Origin: Butyrivibrio hungatei DSM 14810
GTDB taxonomy: Bacteria; Bacillota; Clostridia; Lachnospirales; Lachnospiraceae
NCBI RefSeq assembly: GCF_900143205.1
Contig: NZ_FRDH01000003.1
Coordinates: 372,001-436,000 of the forward strand
Reading direction: 5' to 3'
Length of the DNA: 64,000 nucleotides
Position 1 is the stretch's first letter; every line of letters begins with the position of its first letter. This document shows positions 33,290-42,532 of the stretch, one piece after another. A program made the position numbers and the translations under genes. The notes under the pieces are model-generated. The model did no database searches. It saw nothing but the letters and a program-made list of their open reading frames with translations, and was not told where the DNA came from.

Positions 33290-33883
33290 TTATTTAGAAT
33301 ACAACTCGACGATAAGCATTTCGTCTACTGGCACGTCGATAACTTCTCTTGATGGAAGTTCCTTGATTGTACCCTTAAGGCCATCCTTGTTAACATCAAG
33401 CCATTCAGGAACAAGTCTACCTGCTGTGATCTCAGCGATATCCTTAAATCTCTGGATATTCTTAGCTGCTTCTTTAACTTCAACTACATCGCCAGCCTTG
33501 ATAAGGTATGAAGGAACGTTGATTGCCTTTCCATTAACTGTGATGAACTTATGAAGAACGATCTGTCTAGCTTCTCTTCTTGTTCTTGCGAATCCCATTC
33601 TGAATACTACGTTGTCAAGTCTTGACTCAAGAATTGTCATAAGGTTTGCACCTGTCTGACCCTTCATTCTATCAGCTCTCTCATAGTAGTTTCTGAAAGG
33701 CTTCTCAAGAACGCCGTAGATGAACTTAGCCTTCTGCTTCTCGCGGAGCTGAAGTCCGTACTCGCTCATCTTCTTACCAGCTCTAGCTGATGTTCTCTTT
33801 GACTTCTTGTCATATCCAAGGAATGTTGGATCCAAATCAAGTGATCTGCATCTCTTTAATACTGGAACTCTGTTTACTGCCAT
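33290..33883 (-). CDS. rpsD: 30S ribosomal protein S4 (zinc-free form)
   Basis: A protein of 197 residues. The N-terminus NRVPVLKRCRSLDLDPTFLG has a single cysteine, so it is the zinc-independent type; the S4 RNA-binding domain is RLDNVVFRMGFARTRREARQIVLHKFITVNGK. It initiates small-subunit assembly and in many bacteria represses its own operon. The 159-base gap to rpsK has no gene. Confidence 0.97.
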   Translation of the reverse strand: MAVNRVPVLKRCRSLDLDPTFLGYDKKSKRTSARAGKKMSEYGLQLREKQKAKFIYGVLEKPFRNYYERADRMKGQTGANLMTILESRLDNVVFRMGFARTRREARQIVLHKFITVNGKAINVPSYLIKAGDVVEVKEAAKNIQRFKDIAEITAGRLVPEWLDVNKDGLKGTIKELPSREVIDVPVDEMLIVELYSK

Positions 33884-34042
33884 TTTTTGGCTCCTTTCAT
33901 TATTATCAGATAAATTTCATTCTGATGTTGTTTACAATGTTTGCTGAAACCTGTTCAGCATTTGCACCTTCGTCCAACGAGTTAAATTGAAAATTATATT
34001 AGCACATGTAACTCGCAACATATTGCGACAATATACTATCGC

Positions 34043-34453
34043 TCAAACTCTACGACGCTTAGGTGGTCTGCATCCGTTATGTGGTACAGGTGTTACGTCT
34101 GTGATAGATGTAACTGTAAGGCCACTTGCAGCAAGAGCTCTGATTGCAGCTTCTCTTCCTGATCCTGGTCCCTTAACGAATACATCAACAGTCTTAAGGC
34201 CGTGAATAAGTGCAGCCTTAGTTGCTGTCTCTGCAGCTACCTGTGCAGCATAAGGAGTAGATTTCCTTGAACCCTTAAATCCCAGACCGCCAGCACTTGC
34301 CCAGCTAAGAGCGTTACCTGCAGCATCTGTCAATGTAACGATTGTGTTATTGAAAGATGACTGGATGTGTGCCTGTCCGTGTTCAACGTTTTTCTTGACA
34401 CGTTTCTTAGCAGCTGCCTTCTTTGCAGCTACTGCTGATTTCTGATTTGCCAT
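34043..34453 (-). CDS. rpsK: 30S ribosomal protein S11
   Basis: A protein of 136 residues: [49 protein letters not shown] and [23 protein letters not shown] are S11 signatures. An Ala/Lys-rich extension of about 20 residues precedes the core. Located in the platform of the small subunit. Confidence 0.97.
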   Translation of the reverse strand: MANQKSAVAAKKAAAKKRVKKNVEHGQAHIQSSFNNTIVTLTDAAGNALSWASAGGLGFKGSRKSTPYAAQVAAETATKAALIHGLKTVDVFVKGPGSGREAAIRALAASGLTVTSITDVTPVPHNGCRPPKRRRV

Positions 34454-34554
34454 TTTAAACTAACCTACTTTCTTCCTATTATTACTTTTAATATAGTTAC
34501 TGTCTGAACCTGCCATGCCAGATTCAATTGGTCCCAATAGCTTAGCGGAAAGAA

Positions 34555-34923
34555 TTACTTCTTCTTATTAGCGATTGTTCTCTTTGGTCCTTTTCTTGTT
34601 CTTGCATTTGTCTTAGTTCTCTGACCACGGCAAGGAAGTCCTCTTCTATGACGCATTCCTCTGAAACATCCGATCTCAGTGAGTCTCTTGATGTTCATAG
34701 CAACTTCTCTTCTGAGGTCACCTTCTACATCGTAGTCATTACCGATAATCTCGGCAATTCTCTTTACTTCTTCATCTGTAAGATCACGAACACGTGTGTC
34801 CGGATTTACTTTTGCTGCTTCAAGAATCTTGTTTGAGCTTGTTCTACCGATACCGTAGATATATGTCAAACCGATCTCTACTCGCTTATCTCTAGGTAAA
34901 TCTACACCTGCAATACGAGCCAT
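34555..34923 (-). CDS. rpsM: 30S ribosomal protein S13
   Basis: A protein of 122 residues: [33 protein letters not shown] and [35 protein letters not shown]. It contacts the P-site tRNA and bridges the subunits. It follows rpmJ after a 192-base spacer that contains a strong hairpin. Confidence 0.97.
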   Translation of the reverse strand: MARIAGVDLPRDKRVEIGLTYIYGIGRTSSNKILEAAKVNPDTRVRDLTDEEVKRIAEIIGNDYDVEGDLRREVAMNIKRLTEIGCFRGMRHRRGLPCRGQRTKTNARTRKGPKRTIANKKK

Positions 34924-35020
34924 TCTAATTCCTCCATTTGAATAAAAATTAAATAATTATTTGTGAGAAGCTTTACTCCTCTTGCTCCTACCTATAAGTC
35001 GCGGGAGCTGTTACTTGTTT

Positions 35021-35049
35021 GATTGGGGTCACATCTCATCGACCCAATC
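35021..35049 (-). other. Hairpin in the rpmJ-rpsM spacer
   Basis: GATTGGGTC pairs with GACCCCAATC around a 10-base loop (one bulge). No T run follows, so it is not a simple terminator. It may be an S4- or other r-protein control structure, or a processing site. Confidence 0.45.
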
Positions 35050-35115
35050 GGACAAAGTATAATCCGATCTTTCCAATACACATTGGTATCAAAAAGTAAT
35101 CCGAAACGGCTCGAA

Positions 35116-35229
35116 TTATCCCTGTCTCTGTTTGTGCTTAGGGTTGTCACAGATTACTCTGATAACGCCCTTTCTCTTAATAACCTTGCACTTCTCGCAC
35201 ATAGGCTTAACAGAAGACCTAACTTTCAT
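35116..35229 (-). CDS. rpmJ: 50S ribosomal protein L36
   Basis: A protein of 37 residues beginning [20 protein letters not shown] and ending with the basic tail NPKHKQRQG. Cys11, Cys14, Cys27 and His32 form the zinc site (C+ form). AAGGAGAAAC precedes the ATG. It is the first gene of the alpha-operon half, 20 kb away from infA, its usual neighbour. Confidence 0.96.
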   Translation of the reverse strand: MKVRSSVKPMCEKCKVIKRKGVIRVICDNPKHKQRQG

Positions 35230-35310
35230 TGTTTCTCCTTTCCTGCATGGTAACAGAATAATGCCTGAAAAAGGGCATAATTACCCCTTTTCCTAAAAAG
35301 ACCATTTAAC

Positions 35311-35339
35311 ATCATAGCACATGCCAAATCAATAATCAA
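35311..35339 (-). promoter_or_regulatory. Promoter of the rpmJ-rpsM-rpsK-rpsD-rpoA-rplQ operon
   Basis: TTGATT (35339-35334), 17 bases, and an extended -10 TGCTATGAT (TATGAT at 35316-35311) on the minus strand. It lies between the lipoprotein terminator and rpmJ, giving the separated operon its own start. Confidence 0.65.
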
Positions 35340-35350
35340 CAAGTTTTTGT

Positions 35351-35398
35351 AAAAAAATATCAGGATTTCGATAAATATTTTCACCAAAATCCTGATAT
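35351..35398 (-). terminator. Terminator of the lipoprotein gene
   Basis: ATATCAGGATTT / AAATCCTGATAT, a 12-bp stem, with seven T on the minus strand. Confidence 0.85.
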
Positions 35399-35427
35399 CA
35401 AAAATCACTTATGAAATTATATTAAGA

Positions 35428-36348
35428 TTACTCTTTAAAGAATGGATTAGCAAACATTGCAATGTCTGCAGGGGTTCCACTCATTCCAGAATAGAAGTCT
35501 TCTGTTCCAGAAAAGCTTGTTGCTGGATCTCCGCCATATCCCTGGGCGCATCCACATATATATCCATTTTCATCTACAGCGATGAGCCTTACAAAACCTA
35601 AGTCCATGCTTTTATCACCTGTAAGATTCCACTGAACTGCATAATTGCCATTGGCATCTGTTCCAAGCTGCCAATCGCCTTCCCAAGGTACATACTCTCT
35701 TTTTGCCTCTTTTACCTCGATTGTTTCCCAGTGAATCTCACCTGTTGGAGTTCCCTTACATTCAACATCGTAAAGAACTGAGTTACCAGAACCAATTGTG
35801 AGTTCATATCCACTTACACTACCAATCTTGTTTCCGTTTGCATCCACAGCATCTCCTCTGGCATTTACAAATATCTCTTCATTATATAGATTGGTAAAAG
35901 CTATAAGAAGACGAACTGTCTCGCCATCCATGTAAGGAGCAATTGAGATTGCAAATCCATCCATTCCATCAGGTGAATAAACAACGCCCCATTTGATCTT
36001 GTTATAATCTGACTCAAGGTTAGCAAGTACCTGCATAGCTTCATCTGTAACATAATAATCTGTGCCATCGATAGTTGTACTGTTTACAGCGCCTGTTCCA
36101 TTTCCTTCTAATGAAAGTCCATCTTCAGAGCTAGCCTCTTCTACTGCCTCCTCTGAAGTAACCTCTGTAGCTTCCTCTTTTTCAGGTTCTTCTGTAGTAA
36201 CCTCTTCATTAGTATCTTCTACTATTGTTTTTTTGCCACCCTTAAACTCTGAATCAGGTGATTCTGGATTCTTTGATGAGTTTGATCCGCATCCTGCAAG
36301 ACATGTGACTGCAAGCAAAACACATAAAAGCTTTCCAATCTTCTTCAT
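35428..36348 (-). CDS. Lipoprotein of unknown function
   Basis: A protein of 306 residues with a lipoprotein signal (lipobox LAGC, Cys20), an acidic Glu/Thr/Ser-rich linker (about 40-80), then a globular extracellular part without a motif I know (YVTDEAMQVLANLESDYNKI, then VRLLIAFTNLYNEEIFVNARGDAVDANGN, and a Gly-rich C-terminus). The middle resembles an immunoglobulin-like beta domain. GAGGTGG precedes the ATG. Confidence 0.75.
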   Translation of the reverse strand: MKKIGKLLCVLLAVTCLAGCGSNSSKNPESPDSEFKGGKKTIVEDTNEEVTTEEPEKEEATEVTSEEAVEEASSEDGLSLEGNGTGAVNSTTIDGTDYYVTDEAMQVLANLESDYNKIKWGVVYSPDGMDGFAISIAPYMDGETVRLLIAFTNLYNEEIFVNARGDAVDANGNKIGSVSGYELTIGSGNSVLYDVECKGTPTGEIHWETIEVKEAKREYVPWEGDWQLGTDANGNYAVQWNLTGDKSMDLGFVRLIAVDENGYICGCAQGYGGDPATSFSGTEDFYSGMSGTPADIAMFANPFFKE

Positions 36349-36474
36349 ATTTCCACCTCTTTGTTAACAGATTCGTAATATTGTACTATCAAAAACATAC
36401 TACACGCAACTGGATTTTAGATAAACCCAAGCCTTTGCAAAAAGCTTGCTGCTATTTCTCTGATTGTGGGAAAT

Positions 36475-36514
36475 AAAAAAGACAGCCACCGGATATCAAT
36501 AACCGGAGCTGCCC
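36475..36514 (-). terminator. Terminator of the uracil permease gene
   Basis: GGCAGCTCCGG / CCGGTGGCTGTC stem (with wobble) followed by TTTTTTATTT on the minus strand. Confidence 0.8.
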
Positions 36515-36544
36515 TTTTATTTTTAACTTATTATATGTAAACAA

Positions 36545-37924
36545 TCAAACTGCCTCGTGGTTATTAAAACTTACACCTCTGTTGATGTCGCCCTTGTGAT
36601 TCTCACCGAAGTTATAATCATTTCCTGGAAGGACTGCATTGAGCACGATACCAAGAAGAGCTGCTATAGCAAGTGATGTAAGAGTTACAGGTGTGTTACC
36701 GATTGTAAATGTGATACCGTCTGAGAAACCAAGACCTGAAACAAGGATAACAGCTGCAACTATGAGGTTTCTTGACTTTGTGAAGTCTACCTTATTTTCA
36801 ACTACGTTTCTAACACCGATAGCTGAGATCATTCCGTAAAGCACGAAGCTGATACCACCGATGATGGCTGTTGGCATTGTTCCGATAACATCGGCAACCT
36901 TAGGAATGAAGCTTACTACGATTGCATATACAGCAGCAATCTCTACTACCTTAGGATCATAAACCTTTGAAAGTTCGAGAACGCCTGTATTTTCACCGTA
37001 TGTTGTATTAGCAGGGCCTCCGAAGAGTCCGGCAAAAGCTGTTGCAAGTCCATCTCCGAAAAGTGTTCTGTGAAGACCTGGATCTTCAATGAAGTTCTTA
37101 CCTGTTGTAGCTGAGATAGCTGAAATATCCCCAACATGCTCCATCATTGTTGCAATGGCGATAGGAGCCATAACAAGAATTGCTGTAATATCGAACTTAG
37201 CGATAACAAAAGGAGGAAGTCCTACCCAGCTTGCCTCTGCAACTGGTGCAAAGTTAAGTATTGGAGATCCATCTACATTTGTGATGCCTGCAGCATTCAT
37301 GATGAGTGCTACTACATAAGAAATAACTACGCCCATGAGGATAGGAATGATCTTGAACATTCCTTTGCCCCAGATGTTAAATCCGATAACAACAGCAAGT
37401 GCTACGATAGCAAGTGGCCAGTTAGCAGATGCATTTGAAACTGCTGATGGTGCAAGTGAAAGACCGATGCAGATGATGATAGGTCCAGTTACTACTGGTG
37501 GAAGGAAGTGCATAACCTTCTTGACACCTACAAGCTTGATGATAACTGCAAGAACCAGATATAAAAGTCCAGCAACAACAATACCGCCGCACGCATATGG
37601 AAGCTTCTCTCCATAAGTCATGTCTGCATATTTACCAGTATTTAAATTAGCAACAGTGGCAAAACCACCAAGGAATGCGAATGATGAACCCAGAAATGCG
37701 GGAACCTTGAACTTAGAAAATAGATGAAATAGAAGTGTACCAACACCTGCAAAAAATAGTGTTACTTGGACTGAAAGTCCTTCCCCGTTAAAATAGCCGT
37801 TGACCAAAATTGGAACTAAAATAGTTGCTCCGAACATTGCAAACATATGCTGCAATCCCAGAAGCGCCATTTTAGGCTTGCCCAACGTTGTGGCATCATA
37901 AATAGCCTGTCTTTTCTCTCCCAT
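36545..37924 (-). CDS. NCS2-family uracil/xanthine permease
   Basis: A permease of 459 residues with about 14 helices. GLQHMFAMFGATILVPIL opens the family, GSSFAFLGGF and VTGPIIICIGLSLAP follow, and the substrate segment MVAIATMMEHVGDISA-like (APIAIATMMEHVGDISAIS) and NTTYGENTGVLELSKV match UraA/PyrP uracil carriers. No PyrR-binding leader was recognised upstream. Single-gene transcript. Confidence 0.9.
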   Translation of the reverse strand: MGEKRQAIYDATTLGKPKMALLGLQHMFAMFGATILVPILVNGYFNGEGLSVQVTLFFAGVGTLLFHLFSKFKVPAFLGSSFAFLGGFATVANLNTGKYADMTYGEKLPYACGGIVVAGLLYLVLAVIIKLVGVKKVMHFLPPVVTGPIIICIGLSLAPSAVSNASANWPLAIVALAVVIGFNIWGKGMFKIIPILMGVVISYVVALIMNAAGITNVDGSPILNFAPVAEASWVGLPPFVIAKFDITAILVMAPIAIATMMEHVGDISAISATTGKNFIEDPGLHRTLFGDGLATAFAGLFGGPANTTYGENTGVLELSKVYDPKVVEIAAVYAIVVSFIPKVADVIGTMPTAIIGGISFVLYGMISAIGVRNVVENKVDFTKSRNLIVAAVILVSGLGFSDGITFTIGNTPVTLTSLAIAALLGIVLNAVLPGNDYNFGENHKGDINRGVSFNNHEAV

Positions 37925-38120
37925 GTCTCTCCTCCATATTTGATTTTCAAAAAAGATTAAAATGATTTTACGATTTTTTCCAAATCGCCATATGGATTAT
38001 ATCACAACCTACCTCGTCCGTCATGAATTTTTTCACTATTTTTTTGATTTATTTTTCGCTTTATTCTAGTACCATAACAATGTAAAATGTTGAAAAGATA
38101 TTTCTTTTTGGAGGACTATT

Positions 38121-39110
38121 ATGTATACCGCAAACGACAAAAGATACGACACTATGAAATACAATAGATGTGGCAAAAGCGGTCTTTTGCTGCCAGCTGT
38201 TTCTCTGGGACTATGGCACAACTTTGGTGACAATAGTGACTACGAGAACATGAAGGCTATGTGCTTCACAGCCTTCGACAACGGGATCACACATTTTGAC
38301 CTTGCCAATAACTACGGCCCATCAGAGGGTGCCGCAGAGATAAACTTCGGCAAGATTCTTAGAGAGGAGCTTGCTCCTTACCGTGATGAAATGATCATTT
38401 CCACCAAGGCTGGTTACTACATGTGGCCAGGTCCTTATGGTGACTGGGGTAGCCGAAAATATCTCATCTCTAGTCTTGATCAGTCCCTTAAGAGGTTGAA
38501 CCTTGATTACGTAGATATCTTCTATCATCACAGAATGGACCCTGACACTCCACTTGAAGAGACAATGGAAGCCCTTGATCAGATAGTTAAAAGCGGCAAA
38601 GCTCTTTATGTAGGTATTTCCAACTATGATGGTCCTACTCTTGAGAAAGCTACTGCCATATTAAAAGAGCTAAAGACTCCATTTATCATCAATCAGAACC
38701 GTTACAATATCTTTGATAGAACAATTGAAAAGAACGGACTCAAAGAAAAGGCAAAAGAGCTCGGAAAGGGTATTATCTGCTTCTCTCCTCTTGCTCAGGG
38801 TCTTTTAACAGACAGGTATTTAAATGGCATTCCAGAGGACAGCAGAATCCGTACAGATGGACGCTTCCTAAAGGAAAGTCAGCTTGATCCTCAAAAGCTC
38901 GAGAACATCAAGGCGCTTAATGAGATTGCCAAAAGACGTGGTCAGACACTTGCGGAGATGGCACTTGCATGGAACCTTAAGGATGACTATATTACTTCTG
39001 TTATCATAGGCGCTTCCAAGCCATCGCAGATCCTTGATAATGTCAAAGCTATCGAGAATATAAACTTCACAGAAGAAGAGATCAGGGAGATTGACAAATA
39101 CTCTATCTGA
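38121..39110 (+). CDS. Aldo/keto reductase, YghZ (glyceraldehyde-3-phosphate reductase) type
   Basis: An NADPH-dependent enzyme of 329 residues. HFDLANNYGPSEGAAEINFG carries the catalytic Asp and Tyr, ISTKAGYYMWPGPYGDWGSRKYL the Lys and the YghZ-specific stretch, DYVDIFYHHRMDP the His, and VIIGASKPSQI the cofactor end. Close relatives reduce methylglyoxal and L-glyceraldehyde 3-phosphate, which may link it functionally to mgsA in this window. GGAGG lies 6 bases before the ATG. Confidence 0.9.
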   Translation: MYTANDKRYDTMKYNRCGKSGLLLPAVSLGLWHNFGDNSDYENMKAMCFTAFDNGITHFDLANNYGPSEGAAEINFGKILREELAPYRDEMIISTKAGYYMWPGPYGDWGSRKYLISSLDQSLKRLNLDYVDIFYHHRMDPDTPLEETMEALDQIVKSGKALYVGISNYDGPTLEKATAILKELKTPFIINQNRYNIFDRTIEKNGLKEKAKELGKGIICFSPLAQGLLTDRYLNGIPEDSRIRTDGRFLKESQLDPQKLENIKALNEIAKRRGQTLAEMALAWNLKDDYITSVIIGASKPSQILDNVKAIENINFTEEEIREIDKYSI

Positions 39111-39122
39111 TACCCCAAAATA

Positions 39123-39169
39123 AAAACCTTAATTGCAGTATATTCGCACCTGCAATTAAGGTTTTCTTT
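39123..39169. terminator. Bidirectional terminator between aldo/keto reductase and GH43 genes
   Basis: AAAACCTTAATTGCA / TGCAATTAAGGTTTT, a perfect 15-bp stem, with T runs on both sides. Confidence 0.9.
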
Positions 39170-39178
39170 TTTTACTGA

Positions 39179-40087
39179 TCAAAGCTCGATCTCATCCACA
39201 TATTTCATATCAAGCTTATCGCCGCTAAGTTCAAGTGGATACACAACGTATGACGATTCAAAATACTTTTCACCATCTCCGCCCCATCTATCACCAACGT
39301 AATAGTATTTACCATCTTTTTCCAGGATAAATGCTGCCTGGCTCTGGTAAGTTGTCTCATCGCCAATCTCCATAAGGTCACTCCATCTGCCCTCAATAGA
39401 ATCAGCCACAGCGTACTTACACTGATTAGGCGCCCATCCTGTGCAGAAAGATGAGAGCATATAATATTTCCCACCCATCTTCATCACAGCAGGCGCTTCT
39501 CTGTATTCACCCTGCCACAGCTTATGAATAAGGCTATCAACATTCATATAATCTTCTGACAATCTGTACACATGGAGGTCTGCATTGTCTCTGGCTGCTG
39601 AAATAAAGTAAGCTGTGCCATCATCATCCTTAAACAGTGTACAGTCTCTTGACATATAGCCATATGGATTAAAGTGTCCGTGATATGTGAAGTCTCCATC
39701 AGGTGTATCGCAGCTTGCTATTCCAATTGCCGCATCATGATAGTTCTTTCCATTTTCAAAGTGCACCCAAAGGACAAATTTTCCTGTCTTTTCATTGTAA
39801 AGAACCTTCGGTCTTTCAAGATTGACCTTGCTTCCATCTTCATTTGAAAGCATCATCTTTGTTCTTACTCTGTAGCCTTCCATCTTGGAATCGGTAGTAA
39901 GCACATGGTTCCTAAATTCCCAATCGGTAAGGTTTGATGAGCGATAGCAACTTACATACTTGTTGTCTCTTCTGTCCTCGCCATACCAGTAGTAATAACC
40001 GTTATAAAAAATTATATATCCGCCGTGAGCATGAATAGGATTCCCCTTAATATCAAGCCACAACTCTCCGTTTTTTAATATGCTCAT
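39179..40087 (-). CDS. Cytoplasmic GH43 enzyme, exo-beta-1,3-galactanase-like
   Basis: A five-bladed-propeller protein of 302 residues without a signal peptide. IHAHGGYIIFYNGYYYWYGE, LERPKVLYN (Glu91), YGYMSRDCTLFKDDDGTAYFI, YREAPAVMK (Glu197, likely acid) and TYQSQAAF (Gln248/250) match the GH43 subgroup of exo-1,3-galactanases, in which a Gln replaces the usual base. It would act on oligosaccharides brought in by the linked ABC transporter. Final gene of that operon, 2 bases after the regulator. Confidence 0.8.
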   Translation of the reverse strand: MSILKNGELWLDIKGNPIHAHGGYIIFYNGYYYWYGEDRRDNKYVSCYRSSNLTDWEFRNHVLTTDSKMEGYRVRTKMMLSNEDGSKVNLERPKVLYNEKTGKFVLWVHFENGKNYHDAAIGIASCDTPDGDFTYHGHFNPYGYMSRDCTLFKDDDGTAYFISAARDNADLHVYRLSEDYMNVDSLIHKLWQGEYREAPAVMKMGGKYYMLSSFCTGWAPNQCKYAVADSIEGRWSDLMEIGDETTYQSQAAFILEKDGKYYYVGDRWGGDGEKYFESSYVVYPLELSGDKLDMKYVDEIEL

Positions 40088-40089
40088 GT

Positions 40090-40839
40090 TTACTTCTCCA
40101 AAACAAATCTTTTTTCTAATCTGTATACCTTAGGTGAGATACCATACTTGTCTCTAAAGAGCTTTGAAAAATACTGATACTTGTGATAGCCAAGTCTTGT
40201 CACTATGTCTGCAACTTTCATATCAGTCTCCTCAAGGAGCTTAGCCGCTCTTTGCATCTTAGCATCAGTTATGTAAGAAAGCAGTCCAACTCCAGATACT
40301 TCTTTGAATATCTTGGACAGGTACGCTGGATGTAAATGTACTATTCCACTTAACATCTCAAGCGAGAGTTCTTCTTCACAATTATCAATTACATACTTTT
40401 GAACAAAAGAGACCACATCTTTCTTATCCTTCAAAACTCCGCTATTTTCACCTGTTTTGCATTCTTTTGAAAAATACTTTTCCATGATCCTGTTTATGGT
40501 CTCCTGAAAATCATCCTTCAAAATAGGCTTCACAAGATAATCTGTAACTCCTAAATGCACTGACTTTTGTGCATACTCAAAATCACTATAACCAGTAAGG
40601 ATCACAACCTTGGTATTTAGCTTGTTCTCATCTATATACTCTGCAAGATCAAGCCCTGATATCCTCGGCATCTTGATGTCCGTTATCAAAAGTTCAGGGC
40701 TGTGCTGCTTGATAAGATCAAGAGCAAGAGACCCTCCTCCTGCAGTCAATACCTTATCAAAGCCAATCTGCTGCCAGTCCAGTAGACCTGCAATATAATC
40801 AACCATATATGGTTCATCATCCACTATAAGTAGTGTCAT
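40090..40839 (-). CDS. YesN-type AraC response regulator
   Basis: A protein of 249 residues. Receiver: LLIVDDEPYMV, LLITDIKMPRISG (phospho-Asp) and DYLVKPI; AraC-type double helix-turn-helix at the C-terminus (LSLEMLSGIVHLHPAYLSKIFKEVSG and VADIVTRLGYHKYQYFSKLFRDKYGISPKVYR). GGAGG lies 6 bases before the ATG at 40839. It overlaps the kinase gene and should activate the ABC/GH43 operon. Confidence 0.9.
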   Translation of the reverse strand: MTLLIVDDEPYMVDYIAGLLDWQQIGFDKVLTAGGGSLALDLIKQHSPELLITDIKMPRISGLDLAEYIDENKLNTKVVILTGYSDFEYAQKSVHLGVTDYLVKPILKDDFQETINRIMEKYFSKECKTGENSGVLKDKKDVVSFVQKYVIDNCEEELSLEMLSGIVHLHPAYLSKIFKEVSGVGLLSYITDAKMQRAAKLLEETDMKVADIVTRLGYHKYQYFSKLFRDKYGISPKVYRLEKRFVLEK

Positions 40840-42532
40840 TTCCATCCTCCGGCCTAAATATGAAATAAACTCTGAGCCCGCCCCACTGACTCTTTGTAAA
40901 CTGTAGTCTAGCGGTTTCATCATAATAGTTTATGAGACGCTGATTTACATTCCAAAGTCCAACGCTCTCTTCAGCATCCCGTGTTTTTTTGCTGATCTGC
41001 TTTTCAAGCTTTTCTATTGCTTCATCGCTCAGGCCATGACCGTCATCAGACACTTCTGTCCTGATCTCTCCGGTTCCCATCATATACATCTTGACCTGAA
41101 TATGCTTGGCATACTCTCTTTCCTCTATACCATGCTCAATAGCATTTTCTATAAGAGGCTGCAAAATAAGTGGAATTATCCGCACATTGTAAAGACTCTC
41201 TGGAACATCCAGGTAATACTCAATATTTTTTCTCATGGCGATTATGGAAAGATATGACTTGGCATAGCCTATCTCTTCTCCGATGGTAGCCCTTGTCTTA
41301 TTCTTAGTGCAGTATCTGTAGTAATTAGCCAGGTGTGCTGCCATTTCAGTCACTGCCTTTGGCTTATCTGCAACTGTCACAATATAGGACAAAGAGTTAT
41401 ACAAAAAATGTGGATTTATCTGAAGCTGCAGCTGTCTAACCTCTGCCTGATTTCTTAGCTGCTGCTCCTTGATACTGGAAGCAAGAAGCTCTCTTATCTT
41501 GTTTACCATGCTGTTAAACTGCTTAAACACATAGGAAAACTCATTATCCGGAAGCTTATCCTTATCTATCTGAACGGTTAGATCACCGCTTTCAAGCTGC
41601 TTTAACTTTTCAGTCATCATATTCAGCTGCAACAATATATGCCTATAGTACTGTAGCATGATGAAGGTTCCAACTATGAGCACTGCCAAAAGAGATATAC
41701 CAATGATCCAGGTAATAGAATTGATAGGCTTATTCATTTCATTGATAGGATAATATGAAATAAGATATAGTCCATTAGCTGACTCTTTTGACTTAACTAC
41801 TCTGTAATCCTGGCCATCAATTTTGATGATGTAGTACTGAATATCAAGTTTTTGATGAGAAAGCTCAGATAAAAGAGTCTTCTCTTTTTCTGAAGTTGAA
41901 AAGATGCTGTTATAATCGCCATAAAGCAGCATTGTTCCGCCATTACCAAGATTGACAGTCATGTTCTTTATCTTGTATAGGTAGTCACCATCCATCTTGA
42001 TGATAAGATAAGGTTCATCATCATTCTTATCCCAGCTTGTAGTATATTTTCTAAAGTAATATATCTCATTTCCATATATTACCCACTTGTTATCCTCTAA
42101 ATCATCAAAAAGGCCAGAGCTTATACTCGCCCCAGCCACATTTGAGATGATACGCCCTGAGCGAGGCCAATAAAGAACAAAGAATGCCATGCCAACATTA
42201 CTTGACTGTCTGTCATTCAGATATCCTTTCATTGTCCTTGCTGCAGAGACGAAATCGTATACATCCGTTCCTTCTGTCAATGCAAGCTGCAGGTTCTTGA
42301 GATTTCCACTGTGTAAGATACCGTCAGCTTCAATCTCAATTTCTTTTACCTTGTTACCAATCAAGAGAGTAGAATGCTCCATCTGACTAATGGCAACGCT
42401 TGTAAGAGATTCCTGCAACGTGCTGGTGCTGTAGATATAGATAAAACTAAAGCTCAGCACCACCATCATTAAAAAAATAATGAAGGTTATATATATAGAA
42501 CGAATCTTTTTTACTTCATGGTTTTGTACCAT
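40817..42532 (-). CDS. YesM-type sensor histidine kinase
   Basis: A kinase of 571 residues. Helix about 12-32, an extracellular sensor of about 240 residues, a second helix (about 275-297), a HAMP-like linker, then the His_kinase motif LQINPHFLYNSLSYI and ATPase boxes LIENAIEHGIEE and VSDDGHGLS. The ATG overlaps the end of the solute-receptor gene by 22 bases, with AGGAAG 7 bases upstream. It senses an extracellular sugar, probably through the receptor. Confidence 0.9.
   Translation of the reverse strand: MVQNHEVKKIRSIYITFIIFLMMVVLSFSFIYIYSTSTLQESLTSVAISQMEHSTLLIGNKVKEIEIEADGILHSGNLKNLQLALTEGTDVYDFVSAARTMKGYLNDRQSSNVGMAFFVLYWPRSGRIISNVAGASISSGLFDDLEDNKWVIYGNEIYYFRKYTTSWDKNDDEPYLIIKMDGDYLYKIKNMTVNLGNGGTMLLYGDYNSIFSTSEKEKTLLSELSHQKLDIQYYIIKIDGQDYRVVKSKESANGLYLISYYPINEMNKPINSITWIIGISLLAVLIVGTFIMLQYYRHILLQLNMMTEKLKQLESGDLTVQIDKDKLPDNEFSYVFKQFNSMVNKIRELLASSIKEQQLRNQAEVRQLQLQINPHFLYNSLSYIVTVADKPKAVTEMAAHLANYYRYCTKNKTRATIGEEIGYAKSYLSIIAMRKNIEYYLDVPESLYNVRIIPLILQPLIENAIEHGIEEREYAKHIQVKMYMMGTGEIRTEVSDDGHGLSDEAIEKLEKQISKKTRDAEESVGLWNVNQRLINYYDETARLQFTKSQWGGLRVYFIFRPEDGNDTTYSG

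Noticed and set aside
35226-35408. Hydrophobic 60-codon minus-strand frame upstream of rpmJ
   Set aside because: It runs through the terminator hairpin of the lipoprotein gene and the rpmJ promoter and has Phe/Ile-rich low-complexity content expected from AT-rich DNA.
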